Shown in pieces: positions 33,466 to 46,309 of a stretch of 64,000 nucleotides of DNA. The translations under genes were made by a program, and so were the position numbers. The stretch spans positions 52,390,742-52,454,741 of the forward strand of contig JALIGW010000005.1 in NCBI GenBank assembly GCA_023053685.1, read 5' to 3'. This DNA comes from Diadophis punctatus similis. Its lineage: Eukaryota; Chordata; Lepidosauria; Squamata; Dipsadidae. The first letter of the stretch is position 1. Each line of letters begins with the position of its first letter. Under the pieces are notes generated by a model. It was not told the DNA's origin, made no database searches, and saw only the letters and a program-made list of their open reading frames with translations.

Positions 33466-36059
33466 TAACAGTTCAACACATTATATAGTGATTCATGAGA
33501 TAATACAATTTGCAGGACTTACAAAATAAATGGCAATGAATCAGACTAGTGATCCAAACATGAATATATTATAATTATAAAATTCTAGGTCCAAAGCAGA
33601 GAAAGAACAAAATAAGGAAACCCACACTACATCCCTTTCTCAAATTATCTTGAAAATAAGCAAACATTCTAAAATGTATATTTTTGGACCTTAAATATTT
33701 ATAAAATAAATATCTCATTTTGTCTTTATATGTTTATTGTTTTAAAATGTTCTGTATGAAAGTATTGCACAGATATTCAAATACAGAGCTAGTGGTTATG
33801 CAAACTTCTTTGGATTCTACATTTTTCATTATTTGGTACATTATATAAAATGATCATCATACATAGACACAGTCATATCTTAAGTACAAATACAATAGAT
33901 GGTATTAGTCATGTCAATATCTCAGGCTTAGTTTCCATTTAGAATTAATGATTTATCTTGCAGGACTGTGAAATAAAGCAAAGATTATAAAATATTTTGC
34001 CAAGTAAAAATTCTGTACATGTGGTGGCAATATGCATTTTACTATCACTATTTATTCATTTCCAGAAAGTAATTCTTGATCAATGTCTTTGATTTATATC
34101 TATAGAAAATCATATAATCCATATTTCCTGGTACATATATTTATGATAAAGCCAGTTCAAATGAAATTTGAAAGGCTTCTCAGATGGAGAACTAATTTCT
34201 TTGGAACTGTGTATCTCAAACAAGCAAATGTTCTATCAGCATGATTAGATGCAAAGTGAACATTTACTCTGCTATTACATTTGTTAGTTTTTAAGACAAC
34301 ATTATTCTTCATTCTTTTTGATACTAAAGACAAACAGAGTTGCCTCCTATGAAAACTTAGTCGGTTAACCATTATTGGAATTTCTTAGTTAAGAATGTTT
34401 TATGTCAGATAACAGTTTTATTATTAATAAAAGTTGTTTTGTTGATAACTTTTAATTATCTCACAAACATGTTGTGAATATTGTGAGCATATGAAGTAGT
34501 ATGTTTGCATGGGTTGATCTGTGTATCTTTTCCTGCTCTGAAACAAGATGGGAGACAGAAACAGTCCTGTCACCAAATTCTCCACTTCCTTTAGAAACAG
34601 CTGATGTCTTTGTCTGGCTGACTGTAAGGACGTCAGCTAAATGGGCTCTAGGAAGAGGTAAATATTCATGTATCTGTATTTCTTCTGCTCACTCAAGGGG
34701 AGCAATGGTAAAAGTCTTCAAATGCCGACAAATACAATTTAGCTTTGAAGGCTGCCAGCAATTCTGCAGTAGCAAATCCCATTTGTAATCAAAGGGTGAG
34801 TCATTAGCCTTGACATTTGAGAAATGAAGATTACTATGAATTTATGAAAAAGATTTCCTAAAATGTTTCCTTAGCAACTGCCAATGAGAAGCCTGAGGCA
34901 TCTCTCTCAGGTCCCTAGGCTGAGTAAGGCTGCCAACAGAGGAACCGATGGTTTTCTTTCTGATAGTAGTTAAAGCAAACAGTGCTCAAAGTCTGCGGCA
35001 TCTTTCCACCTATGAGACTTATCTTAGAAAAAAAGAAAGATTGAATCCAGTGCAAATGTTTAAAATGAAGGCATCAATGTCTCTATGGCTAACTGTAGCA
35101 GAAGGGATCCACTGCTGATGGCTTTTGTAGCCAGGGAGTAGGCAAAATACAATACCAAATGTAGTTAGCATGCAAAATGACTAATTGCCTGCTCATTTTC
35201 AGATTATGCAAAGTGTCTGCCATTTGGAAAAAAAGTGGAGCTCATTGCAAATCAATATCAATCAAGTTGGTATTTTTAATATTTTCAATAAAAATGGGAT
35301 GCATTTTCTGGCTAGACATACATAAAAATAAGTCCTGCAAATTTCCATTGAAATCATGAAAGTTGGATCAACAAATAACTATTAAGATAAAAATTGTTTT
35401 CTTTAGTTCACATTCAAATCTTACTGTAATCTGAGCCATTGGAAAAATTGGGGGCAGTAACACTCACTCCTTACTAGAAGCAAACATTATGACTGCATAA
35501 GATTCATATTTCCAAGGCAGGAAACATAAAATGTGGTGACATTCCTAGTCTGGTAAGATAAATAACAGTTCCTCACATTTGAGAATACAATAAAATAACA
35601 TAGACAATATGGTAGCAAAATTAACTTGCATTTTTTCACTATGTAAGATATAAAGGGCTTTAGAGACAATTTAGGAAAAGTATGTGTAGCCAATTGGCAG
35701 TTAACTGATTTTAACCATGGTAAGCTCAAATTTAAATAGGATCAGCAATTGTCTCATGGGACTTGGGTGAGTCATTACCTTTCTATCCCCATTCCCCAAA
35801 TGATCTTTTATAGGGTCCATAATGGCTAGGTTGTTCGAAAAATGTAAAATGATAAATATCTTGCAAAGTAGAAAGGAATTATAATAGATAAATATTACCG
35901 TAAGATTAAATTGGCTTAAAGTATTGCAAAAAACCCCCACAAAAAACATGGAACCCCTTAAGAAAAATTCAAGCACATTTTTTATTCTTTCATGAGATTC
36001 CTTCCTAGACACAGTTTACATATGTAACCCAACGGATCTTTGTAATGCTAGGTCAAAAG
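33466..36059. other. Repeat-poor AT-rich stretch, nothing recognised
   Basis: No mobile-element family and no coding domain recognised. The 95-codon frame at 34501-34788 has no motif I can name. Confidence 0.5.
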
Positions 36060-36305
36060 TTGTCATAGAGGCACACTATCTTACACTGGACTTAAACCTC
36101 CAAGGGCCTTGTGGATCAAAATGCCATCTTGAATTACAGCTGGAACTGAACCGAGAGCAAACAGCTTCTCCAGAGAGCGGATGTAATATGGCCTCTCTGA
36201 GGAGTGTTGATAAGAAAGTTGGCAGTCTCACCAGCTGATGTTTCTTCAGGACCAGGTTTGGCAGATCAACTCTGATTAGTAGCAGCTGCAGTTTCAGGCT
36301 GCAGC
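36060..36305 (-). mobile_element. Possible L2/CR1 LINE scrap
   Basis: On the minus strand, HITSALWR...VQFQL.FKM followed by a KALGGLSP-like stretch in another frame resembles the HxTPxLxxLHWLPVxxRxQFKxL...KALxGLxP block of L2/CR1 LINEs. It is heavily decayed and may be a chance match. Confidence 0.4.
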
Positions 36306-38471
36306 AGCACTATGAATGTTGCAAATACATTCCAGATGATAAATGCAACACAGATTTGCAGAAAGGAGAATTCCTTTTTTTGCAAGGGGGGGACGGGAGG
36401 GGGGACATTTAATAATTGCTGTCCTTTTTAGTGAAGTACCTAGCTTCTATAAATGAATGGGCAGCCAAAGAATGGGCAGTCCCTACCTTTTAAAAAAAAC
36501 ATAAATATATGAAATGTGGTCATTTTCAAGATGGAAGACCGGATTTCCCCCTCCCCCCTTTTTTTTCAAAGGAAGCAACACTTTCTGAGGATTTAGTGTG
36601 CATTGCTTGAATGGAGCTTTTGCCATTCAAAATGGCTGCCACATTATCATGCCAAAAAGCAAATAGTCCCACCGCGCACAATATTCTCAGGAGAGTTTTG
36701 CAAAGCAGCCATAAGTGGTTAAAATCAGCTTAAACCTTCCTAATGTTAAATGTTTGCATCCTTTGTTGATTTCTCTTTTTGAAAAAAAACCCCACAAGAT
36801 TTCTTCTATCTTCTCTTTCTTGTTGTGTAAGGAGAGAATGATGATAGTAAGAAGGCTTCTGAAAAGGACTTGGAAAGGGGTATTTATTTTGTTTTGTTTT
36901 TCTTAAAAGAGAACCAAAATAGGGGATGATCTAGTTGAGTAGGGACTTTGAGAGAAAATAAAAGACTAATAATCAGCCTCTAAACCACAAGTTTCTTCCA
37001 TAACAAAAGAGCAACAGGAGGTAGATAGTGTGCCTATGTGTGTTTAGGGGGAGAGTCACAGCCTTGAGGTGTTGTCACAGAAACAATGGCTAGGGAATGT
37101 GAAACATTTCTTAGTCCTGTCTGCTGTATATTTTGTTAAGATTGCTGAAGTGCTTGAAGTATAACAATTTTTTTCCACCTTTCTTTTGGAATTAAGGATT
37201 AGGTACCACACTGGGAACTAGACTCCAAACTGAATTTAAAATAAACTTCAGTTTAAGCAAATCTGTCTAGATAAGAAGTGCCTCAATTAGCACTGCATAA
37301 AATTTTGAATGCCCCTCCCCCCAACCCCCCCCAAACATATCTTAATTAGCTAAGAGTAAAAGCCTTGAATAGAAAAAACATTCAGAGTAACCAAATAGAT
37401 ACACTACCCAGGAAAGGGTAAAAACTTCCAAAACGCTATATTTCCGAAATGACAAAACTGCAGTGAGTGATACTAATTTCAAAATAATCTTTAATTAATA
37501 ACATGTATTGGGCAACACTTTGATCTTGTGCTTTCTGTCTCTGTGTTCAGTAATGTTTTGAGATACCCTCAATGATCGTGCTGTCTGTTTTTTTTTTTTA
37601 TTTTCACAGTAACCTAGGATTGGATAGATAATTCTTCAAACACAGGACTGTTTTCTAGTAACTCTTCAAAGAGAGAAATGTACTGTGTATGGAAAGATAG
37701 ATGTCCACTCAACAAACATAACTACACATTTCATTTCATTTTGCTTGCTTGTTCAGAATCTCTTCAAATTATGTTCTGTGAACATGGAGGCTCTACTTTA
37801 TGAGAATGGCAGATAGTTACACTCATGTACCCATTTGTACATCATTTGTACTTTCATGTGTACACTAATATATTGAAACAGACTTCTAAGCCTTTGATTA
37901 AAGGTATATTAAGGTTCAATGTGTTGCATTTTTGCCACTGTTTTCAACATTCTTCATACTAGCAAAACATACGACAGGTTTAATAAAGCTGCATATTCAA
38001 GGCTAAGTCAAATGGACATAAACAATTACAAATTTATGTACTAAGGGCCTAACAAGATACAAAAGCTGTTAGCATCTATTCTCTGGGATATATCTTTAGC
38101 CCTATCCATAATCATCAGAGGAGACAGAGCAGGAAAACTTTGGCTTTAAATCTGTATTAGTTTGGCCCAACAGAAAAGAAGGGAATAACATACCAACTCA
38201 CTTCTGTCATCAGATCTATAAATAGATGCAGCACTACCAACAAGGGAAGATTATGTGGTTCATAAACCAATCATTTTGTTCCTGCATTGTTAAAGTGATC
38301 TAGCAGCTGTTTTTGAATATGTAATATTTTAGGCATGGTTTATGCTCTTTACATACTGTAAATATTCTCCTCAAAAGAAAAGTGGTCAAAACATTATAGA
38401 TTATATTTATTTATACAATTATCCCCATTTTGTTGTTCTAAGTGGTTTATAAACATTGAGTTTCAACTTCA
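36306..38471. other. Unique stretch with a G-rich patch
   Basis: Positions 36384-36406 hold runs of G ('ggggggacgggaggggggac'). Otherwise no repeat family or gene is recognised. A weak tail-like motif on the minus strand occurs near 38430-38455. Confidence 0.45.
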
Positions 38472-38824
<353 letters not shown>

Positions 38825-38942
38825 TATTCTGTCGAGTCATCCTGGTGTATGGAAGGAAACATCACAGCTTCCTTTTGCCTTTCAGCCCCTCCTGGGACCA
38901 TCCAGGCAGTTTTCTATAGTCGACAAACTATATTGTCTATAT

Positions 38943-39145
<203 letters not shown>

Positions 39146-39531
39146 ATCAGCATAAGCCTACAAAGTAGTCCTTCTAAGGAGGGGCCAATTTCAATTCCAA
39201 CATAAAATCCCTTTGTAATAAAATACCTGCCACAGAAGAAAGTTTAGCTGAAGATGTTAAACATATTTGTTGAAATATGTTTAGTAGCTTCTAAACATAT
39301 TTTTTTTAGAAGCTTCTCTCTTAGTCCGTTTTTGTTCTGGCTAATGGAAGGACATTAGCAAGAACATCTGCCTAAGTTCTAATTGTTTAGGCATGAGATG
39401 CCAGTGGCCTTCCATGTGTTGTTTAAATGCAACTGTCCCAGCATTCCTCATTTTTGACTGCATCTTTTCCTCCTTGTCCTTATCCTGCTTCTTTATCAGG
39501 GGTTAAAGTTCAATATTTAGAGATGTTGCAT

Positions 39532-39660
39532 CCTTGGTGCTCTCTGAGCTTGGTTATTTTCTTGCAGACATTTCATTACCAAACTGAATAATGTCATCAG
39601 TGCTAGAAATGAAATGTTTGTAAAAAACAACCTAGCTCAGACGGTACCAAAGACTCCACA
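39532..39660. repeat. Imperfect inverted repeat of a retroelement-like tail
   Basis: The left arm reads 'ccttggtgctctctgagctt...cttgcagacatttcattacc'. The right arm reads 'gaaatgaaatgtttgtaaaa...cctagctcagacggtaccaa', a diverged complement of the left. The motif 'aacgaaacgtctgcaagaaa' that both reflect is one I associate with repeated retroelement ends in vertebrates, possibly Penelope-like. Family uncertain. Confidence 0.5.
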
Positions 39661-42434
39661 ATTCAATCCTGAGCTACAAATATTCTCTGTTATTAATACT
39701 ATTTTCTATTCTTTAATAGCTACACACAGTTTTTCCCAATGATATTTCCTACATGCATTTTGCTTCACAACAATATGGCAATATTTTGCCATTACATTCT
39801 TCTGGATCATGGGTTAGTTCCCAAATCCAGAGATTTCCTGGGCATCTTTCATATAAATATTAACATAAATAATAGTTAGGTTTGACCATTTATAGTTTTT
39901 GAGATCAGTTAAGATTAGCTACATTAATTGCAGCAACCTGCATTTTCACACAAAATCTCAGTTCTTCTCAAAGGCTGATCAATGAAAGACTCCTATCGAT
40001 TTTCATTTAGAATATTCCCTGTGATCTATGTAAAAATTAGATTATGGGATATATCTTATATTTAGTACAAATTCCTGATTTGGTGCATGCAGAGGGTTCC
40101 TCTGAAAATTGTTCATTCATTAATTACCGAACTTCTTGTTCTGCTTGTACAGTTGAAAGACAAACAGGGGATGACAAGGAACAAAAGGAGAAAGGGGCCC
40201 CTGGTCACTATGCCTTTTCTAGTACTGGGTTTGCTCAGATATCAATATCCACAGATATATTTATAGATATTAGAAGAGAAAGTCTCATATTGGTTTTTAT
40301 GTATATGAGACAGTTTTGGTTTTGCATGGCATCCCAGCTGTAGCATCCCAGTAGAGTACATAATAAACATTCATTTCCTTGAAAGAAATTAAAAAAGTGG
40401 GGGGAAAGGATCAGAAAAATAATGCTTACAGCAATTTTAATTATAAATCTCTCATATGTACCAAGCTGCATAATAGCGAGTTATCATTTTATACGAATGA
40501 GATCAACTTCTTCACACACCCCAAATTATAATAGTGGCCTGGGTAGATTAGCTACACTGTATTTACTGTTATATTTGGAGAAATAAACAACATTCACATT
40601 TCAGACATAGAAATATGCTATTGTAAATAGATGAAGAAGGGGGGAAACATAATATTCTCATACCCTTCTTCTCCAACACTTAAGTAAACCAGACTACAAA
40701 TCCTGCCATCCCTGCCCTTTCCTGGGGAAGGTTGCAATAAACTCTTGACATCATGAAATGAAGCAGAGATCAATGGATGACTGTTCATTCATATACAAGC
40801 TAGATGCAATTGGATGCATTAATGACTTCTCCCATTGATATTGTAATTTTTCTTGTATGCATTGAGATACATTCTCATATTGTGGGTTCCAGAGGCTCTT
40901 GATATTCCCAGATTGGGATCATTAGAGATGTTTTTCCATGCTAGCCCATATGCATTGTGACTGTGTTGGTCACATAAACCATTCTCTTTAAATTGAAAGC
41001 CACTGATCACTAAAGAGGTTGGACCTTGAGCTTAAGACCTTGGTGACTGATTTGATTAGTCCATTTGAGTGAGAATAGGGCAACACAGGGGCTATGTTAA
41101 TGGAACTTAAACAATAGGCCATCACTAATCAGGGACCTCAAGGTTGAAGGGAGGTTAATTGTTATGCGGGTGGCATTTGAAAAGAAGTGTTGACTAGTGT
41201 AATGCACTGTGGGACTTTAGCATTTGAACATGCAGCCTTAAGGCCAGAGGTTTTGTTTAGTTTCCCAATGAAATTTAAAGCTACATTATGCACTTCTGTA
41301 AACAGCAGCCTATACACCATGATTCTTTGATTCAAGAGAAGGACAATTACTAATTGATAATACAAAGAAGGCCCAGGATTTGAAATCAACATTCGGATTC
41401 CATCTTGGTGCAGAAACTGACTTTTTTTTCTTTTAAAAAAAGGAAACTTATGAAAATGGTTCAGATGAATCATCACTACAATTTAAACATTGAAACACAA
41501 GTTTCTACTTACATACCTGTAAAAAATTTCAGACAACATTGAGCAGTGGATTTGAATAGAATTGTAAACAACATCCATATTAATTCCATCTATACCATAA
41601 AGTAACAGAGTTAATTGCATTAAGAAACTATAAATTTTTGGCTGAAAATGTGCAATTTTCTGAAAAGAATTAGGATACAACAATCACTGGACTCACTGGA
41701 ACTCTCCATAAACTACAGTAAACTGTACAAAAAAACCACTAAGCATTTAACTCTAATAAGTAATCTTATGTTATTAGCATCTGAATATTTAATATTTATA
41801 GAGTGATCAGTGTTTAATATACTTCCCACATGTACTGTATAACATGAGCATATATACAAGCTTGTAAAATTGATTACAAGGGCATGTAAGCAATCTGTGT
41901 AATGTTGCAATAAAAAGGGCTAATGTGGTTTTAAGATGCATTCATAGAATAATAATTTCCACATTAATGAAAATTAATAGTCCCATTTTTTTCAGTATAG
42001 TGCCGGACCACAAGTATGTAATAGGAGCATTATGGATATTACATTATTAAGAAGACAGACAAATTTAAATGGCAAAGGCCGTTGAGTAAAAAGTTGAAGA
42101 ATTTTAATATGTTTAGGCTGAAGTGGATGTTAACTTCAAGAGTCTACCACCAAAATGTGATATTCGTGCATGTTTAGGCTATATACAGAAGTACACCCAA
42201 ATAGGAATGGATGTAGGCCTACAGAAGAAGCTCCACTTTCCCCCATGTTTGCTTTTCAAAGAACTGATCTATTCAGACAAATATCCTATGGTAGTTGCTA
42301 CTAACCTATCAATTTTTATGCAAAGAATGAGCCAATCAGCAATTTTCATATCCCTGCTCTGATGAACTTGGAAGGAGTGGAAAAGTGGTTTTATGATTGA
42401 CACAAGGCCCCTATGCAAATTTTGCTTCTGCTAC
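39661..42434. other. Unique AT-rich stretch, nothing recognised
   Basis: Open frames of 63-104 codons without motifs. No nameable repeat. Confidence 0.5.
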
Positions 42435-43151
42435 TACAGGTACAGTGGTGGGTTCCTATCGGTGCAGTCCAGTGCGCCGTTCCGGTAGGGACCCGCCGAT
42501 TGCGCAATGGACCGATTCGCCGGTCCATCGTGCGGCGCCATCTTTTTTCCTGAATTTTTGGGCTTTTTTTGCTTCCTGCGCATGCGCAGAAGCAAAAAAA
42601 TCACCGAAATCATGCGCGCGCACATCCCCTCGCAAGATTTTGGTAATTTTTTGTTTCCTGCACATGCGCAGAAGCAAAATAGCTTGAGGGGATGCGCATG
42701 AAACGTGATGTGCGTGCAGCACACCTGTAGCCAGGTAAGAGGAACCCGCCCCTGTACAGGTAGTTCTCAACTTATGACCACAACTGAGCCCCAAATTTAT
42801 GTTTCTAATTGATAAATTTTAGATGAGTTTTGCCCATTTTACAACTTTTTTTGTCACATTTGTTAAGTGAATCACTGCAGTTCTTAAATTAGTAACACAG
42901 TTGTTCAGTGAATCTCATTTCCCCATTGACTTTGCTTACCAGAAGGTCGCAAAAGGGAATCACATGATTCTGGCACTCTGCAACCGTCGTAAATCTGAGT
43001 CAGTTGGCAAGCATTCCAATGTAAATCACATGACCATGGGGATGTTGCAACGGTCATAAGTGTGAAAAATGATCATAAGTCACTTTTTTCAATGCCGTTG
43101 TAACTTCAAAAGGTCATTAAATGAACTGTTGTAAGTCGAGGACTACCTATA
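42435..43151. mobile_element. TA-flanked MITE (TACAGGTAGTYCTC family) split by another MITE
   Basis: The left end is 'tacaggta' plus 'gttctcaacttatgaccaca' after the insertion. The right end is 'gttgtaagtcgaggactacctata', the near complement. TA at both edges and the termini suggest a Tc1/mariner-type MITE of about 400 bp without the insert. The interior has regular motifs such as 'cattgactttgcttaccaga' and 'gatgttgcaacggtcataag'. No transposase is present. Confidence 0.75.
42443..42754. mobile_element. hAT-type MITE inserted in the terminal repeat of another MITE
   Basis: It starts 'cagtggtgggttcctatcgg' and ends 'gaggaacccgcccctg'. Perfect octamers TACAGGTA flank it (42435-42442, 42755-42762), and that octamer is the very end of the host MITE. 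The interior has TGCGCATGCGCA at 42577-42588 and a related site near 42660-42670, each followed by AGAAGCAAAA. It is closest to the copy at 50542-50895. Confidence 0.92.
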
Positions 43152-43909
43152 ATATAAATAGAAGAATAGTCACCTTCTGAATGAAGTCCAAGGAAGATGG
43201 CTCATATGTCCACAATGTAGTCTTGCAAACTTTCTTCGTAGACCAATAACTCATAGTGTATTATTGTTATTTTTATATTTTAACTGCTTTATGAATTGCT
43301 ATCATATCTACCACTAGTACTAAGAATTCTCAAGAGTGCCCAGGCTATAGAATTGTGAATGTCAATGAAAGACAATAGCAAAAGATGAAGACTTTTTTTT
43401 TCAGCTGCTTTTCTTGGGTCCCAATAATGTCTGTATCTTCTATCATTTCATTTTCTATATAATGCTAAACTTCTTTTCCTATGAGATCAATACTCCAACA
43501 TTGCACAATCAAGCTGGGAAATTATTACTATACTTCCCTTCTTTTCAAAGTTTAGAGATATTCTACCTTTGCTAGCTTCATATTTTTGGCAGTCAATTGC
43601 CCCACCCCCACCTTAGCAATTCTTCTACACTAGGTTAGACTTTTAAAAAAGTTAATCTGTCTGTGATAATCACTGGTAAACTTAAGAGAACTTTGAAAAT
43701 GTGGAAGTGTTTTTGTTCAAGCAGGATGGTGAATCACATTATAGTTTGTTCTGTTTGAGCTTAGTGTGCTGTCAGTACTTAAACACTGAAGCTGAAAACT
43801 AAAGCTAAAATTTATGTTTTACTATGCTCAGTGAATCCAGGCAATTGTGATTCATTTTGTAAGTCTCAGTTAAATATCACACAGCTCATGGGACATTGGA
43901 ATCAAACTT

Positions 43910-44027
<118 letters not shown>

Positions 44028-44438
44028 GGAGAAATGTTGACAGTATGGTGTACAGGTTTATCAAGCTAATTGGAATGGAAACTCAGCAGAACTTCTTTCT
44101 GAAAGACAAGGTGCTATTATATTGGAGCTGCTGTGGGCAAACAATAGGCAAATGAATCTGGCTTGCAAATAAATCTGTTTACTATTGAAAACTGAATGCA
44201 GGATTAAACAAAAATTCAGCATGATCTTGCAAGGCTCTTCTTTTGTTTTTACAAGTTGGATCTTCAACAGCAGTTAGAGAATCAAGTGCTTCCCTTCAAT
44301 ATTTAAGAGCCATCCAGAACTAGCCACTCTCACCTCTCAAATAATTAGTTTCCCATGACTACTGAGCATTTCATTAAGATCTTTGAGGAGAGGAATATTT
44401 TTCCTGAATACATTTGGTACTTAAACAAAACAAGGTAT

Positions 44439-44441
<3 letters not shown>

Positions 44442-44513
<72 letters not shown>
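44442..44513. repeat. (TC)n microsatellite
   Basis: About 72 bp of uninterrupted TC, a purine/pyrimidine mirror tract. Confidence 0.97.
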
Positions 44514-44518
<5 letters not shown>

Positions 44519-45599
44519 CAGGAGTTGCCATTTCTGCAAAAGCAACATATGTTCAGCCTAAAACATCAGAAAGTGAATGATGTCTCTACCCTATGACCAC
44601 AACCTATGATTTAAATATCAGACTAATGAGATTTCCATAATATTGGATTTCTTTTTTCTTTTTAAATGAAACTTACGTTCCCACGCTGTCATGATTAACA
44701 GCACTGGACTGAGTTTATTAATTTATCAGCTTACATTTTATCTTTTTTTTTGGTGGGGAGAGTAAATTTAGAGCATGTAAAATGATAATGAGGATAGCTA
44801 AAATTTAAAAATTCATCTCATATTAAAGTGTATTAGATTATGAAAACTTTTAATACACTTACTTCTTTCTTTTAAACAAGATAGTAGCATTTGACTTGAA
44901 TCAACATTTTTAGACAGCAATTTTGTATGCATACATATTTTTCTTCTTTGGCTATCAGTAGAGATTTATAATAAAATGTAACAGATGATATACATATATT
45001 TTCTTCACAAATCTTTTTATAAATAGTCTTAGTTATTAATCAGACTTCCCCAACCTGTCTGGGAGATGAAGGTGTAGAACATATATAGAACATGTTGGGA
45101 AAACCTGTTAGAAGAAGATGAAACTCTAAGGTGGGAGAGGACTTTGAACTGTGGGGGAATAAGATGTTACTGGCAGATAATTATTTTTATCTTTTCTGAA
45201 GATTATATAAGTTAAAAATGTTACCTTATGTTACTCCAATGTGGTGATCAGGTGGTGGAGGGATCAAAGATGGTAATCTTTCTGATTATTTTTTCCAGTA
45301 AACCACAGAATGAATGAAATCATGTGGAAGAAGTTTAGTCTCGATTACTAATTCAATAATTTTGATTTACTTAATTTTTTTAAAAATATAGCAAACAATG
45401 ACCTAAATAAATAAATATAAATTTGGACAGAAAAAAAAATCTGATATTTCTTTCTTTTTTTCCAAATGCTTGTAATGCTTGATTGCAACATTCTTAAAAA
45501 GATGGCATTTTGATTTTTTAAAAAAAGGCAAAATACATACAGAAATCAATCCTTGTAATAGAGCAATGTAAATTTGTTCCTAGTTTGTAAGCAAACATT

Positions 45600-45915
45600 T
45601 TATTCAATGGGCTTGACAATGATTACATGTTGGCAGGATGGATGAGGGTATCATAATTGACCAATAATCATACTCTTGATGGTTTTAAAAAGGATTTAGT
45701 CAAATTCACGTAGGATAAGTCTCTCCATGACTATTATCAAGATGGTTATATAGGCAATATGGTTATGAGTACCAGTTTCTGGGGAGCAATGAGAATGCTA
45801 TTGCATGTATGTTCTGCCTGAAATCTTTCCAGAAGCATCTGGTCACTCAGTGTGTGCGTGTGGGGAAGATGCCTCACTAGATAAAGCTTCAATCTGACCT
45901 AATAGTGTTCTTATG
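45600..45915 (+). mobile_element. CR1 LINE 3' UTR, older subfamily
   Basis: 'gagtaccagtttctggggag', 'cttcaatctgacctaatagt' and the terminal 'gttcttatga' match the CR1 3' UTR form that ends in TTCTTATG. The upstream part ('gatggttttaaaaaggattt') fits the LDVFKKD-like coding end but is badly decayed. Confidence 0.6.
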
Positions 45916-46309
45916 ATTTAAGAAGTATGGGCTCATATTCAAATACTGGTTCATATTCCTATTAAGCTTTGTACTAATGAAGAAAAAAATAACCTAAATA
46001 AATCAGTGAATGCCACCACTGATAGAAAAAGAGTATCTATGTTAAGCTTTAGCAATTACACCTCGTAGCACATTGTTTGATTGTTGCTTAGTTACTAATA
46101 CAAGGCTAAATGAAAAAAAGATGGTGTACAATATGGAGGTCAGTCTTGAAGGTCTAAAAGATACTTTATATAACTTGGTAAAATAATATTTATACTGCGG
46201 ATATATATTATTTATTTTTTTCAAAATAACTGCATATTGCTTTCTATTAAAACAACCTCAACGAATTTTACAATAAACTTCACATCATCAATTACTGTGG
46301 ACATACATT
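45916..46309. other. AT-rich, nothing recognised
   Basis: No gene or repeat recognised. Confidence 0.45.

Noticed and set aside
42397..42794. Overlapping frames of about 100 codons on both strands
   Set aside because: They fall within the MITE at 42443-42754, whose internal palindromes create frames on both strands.
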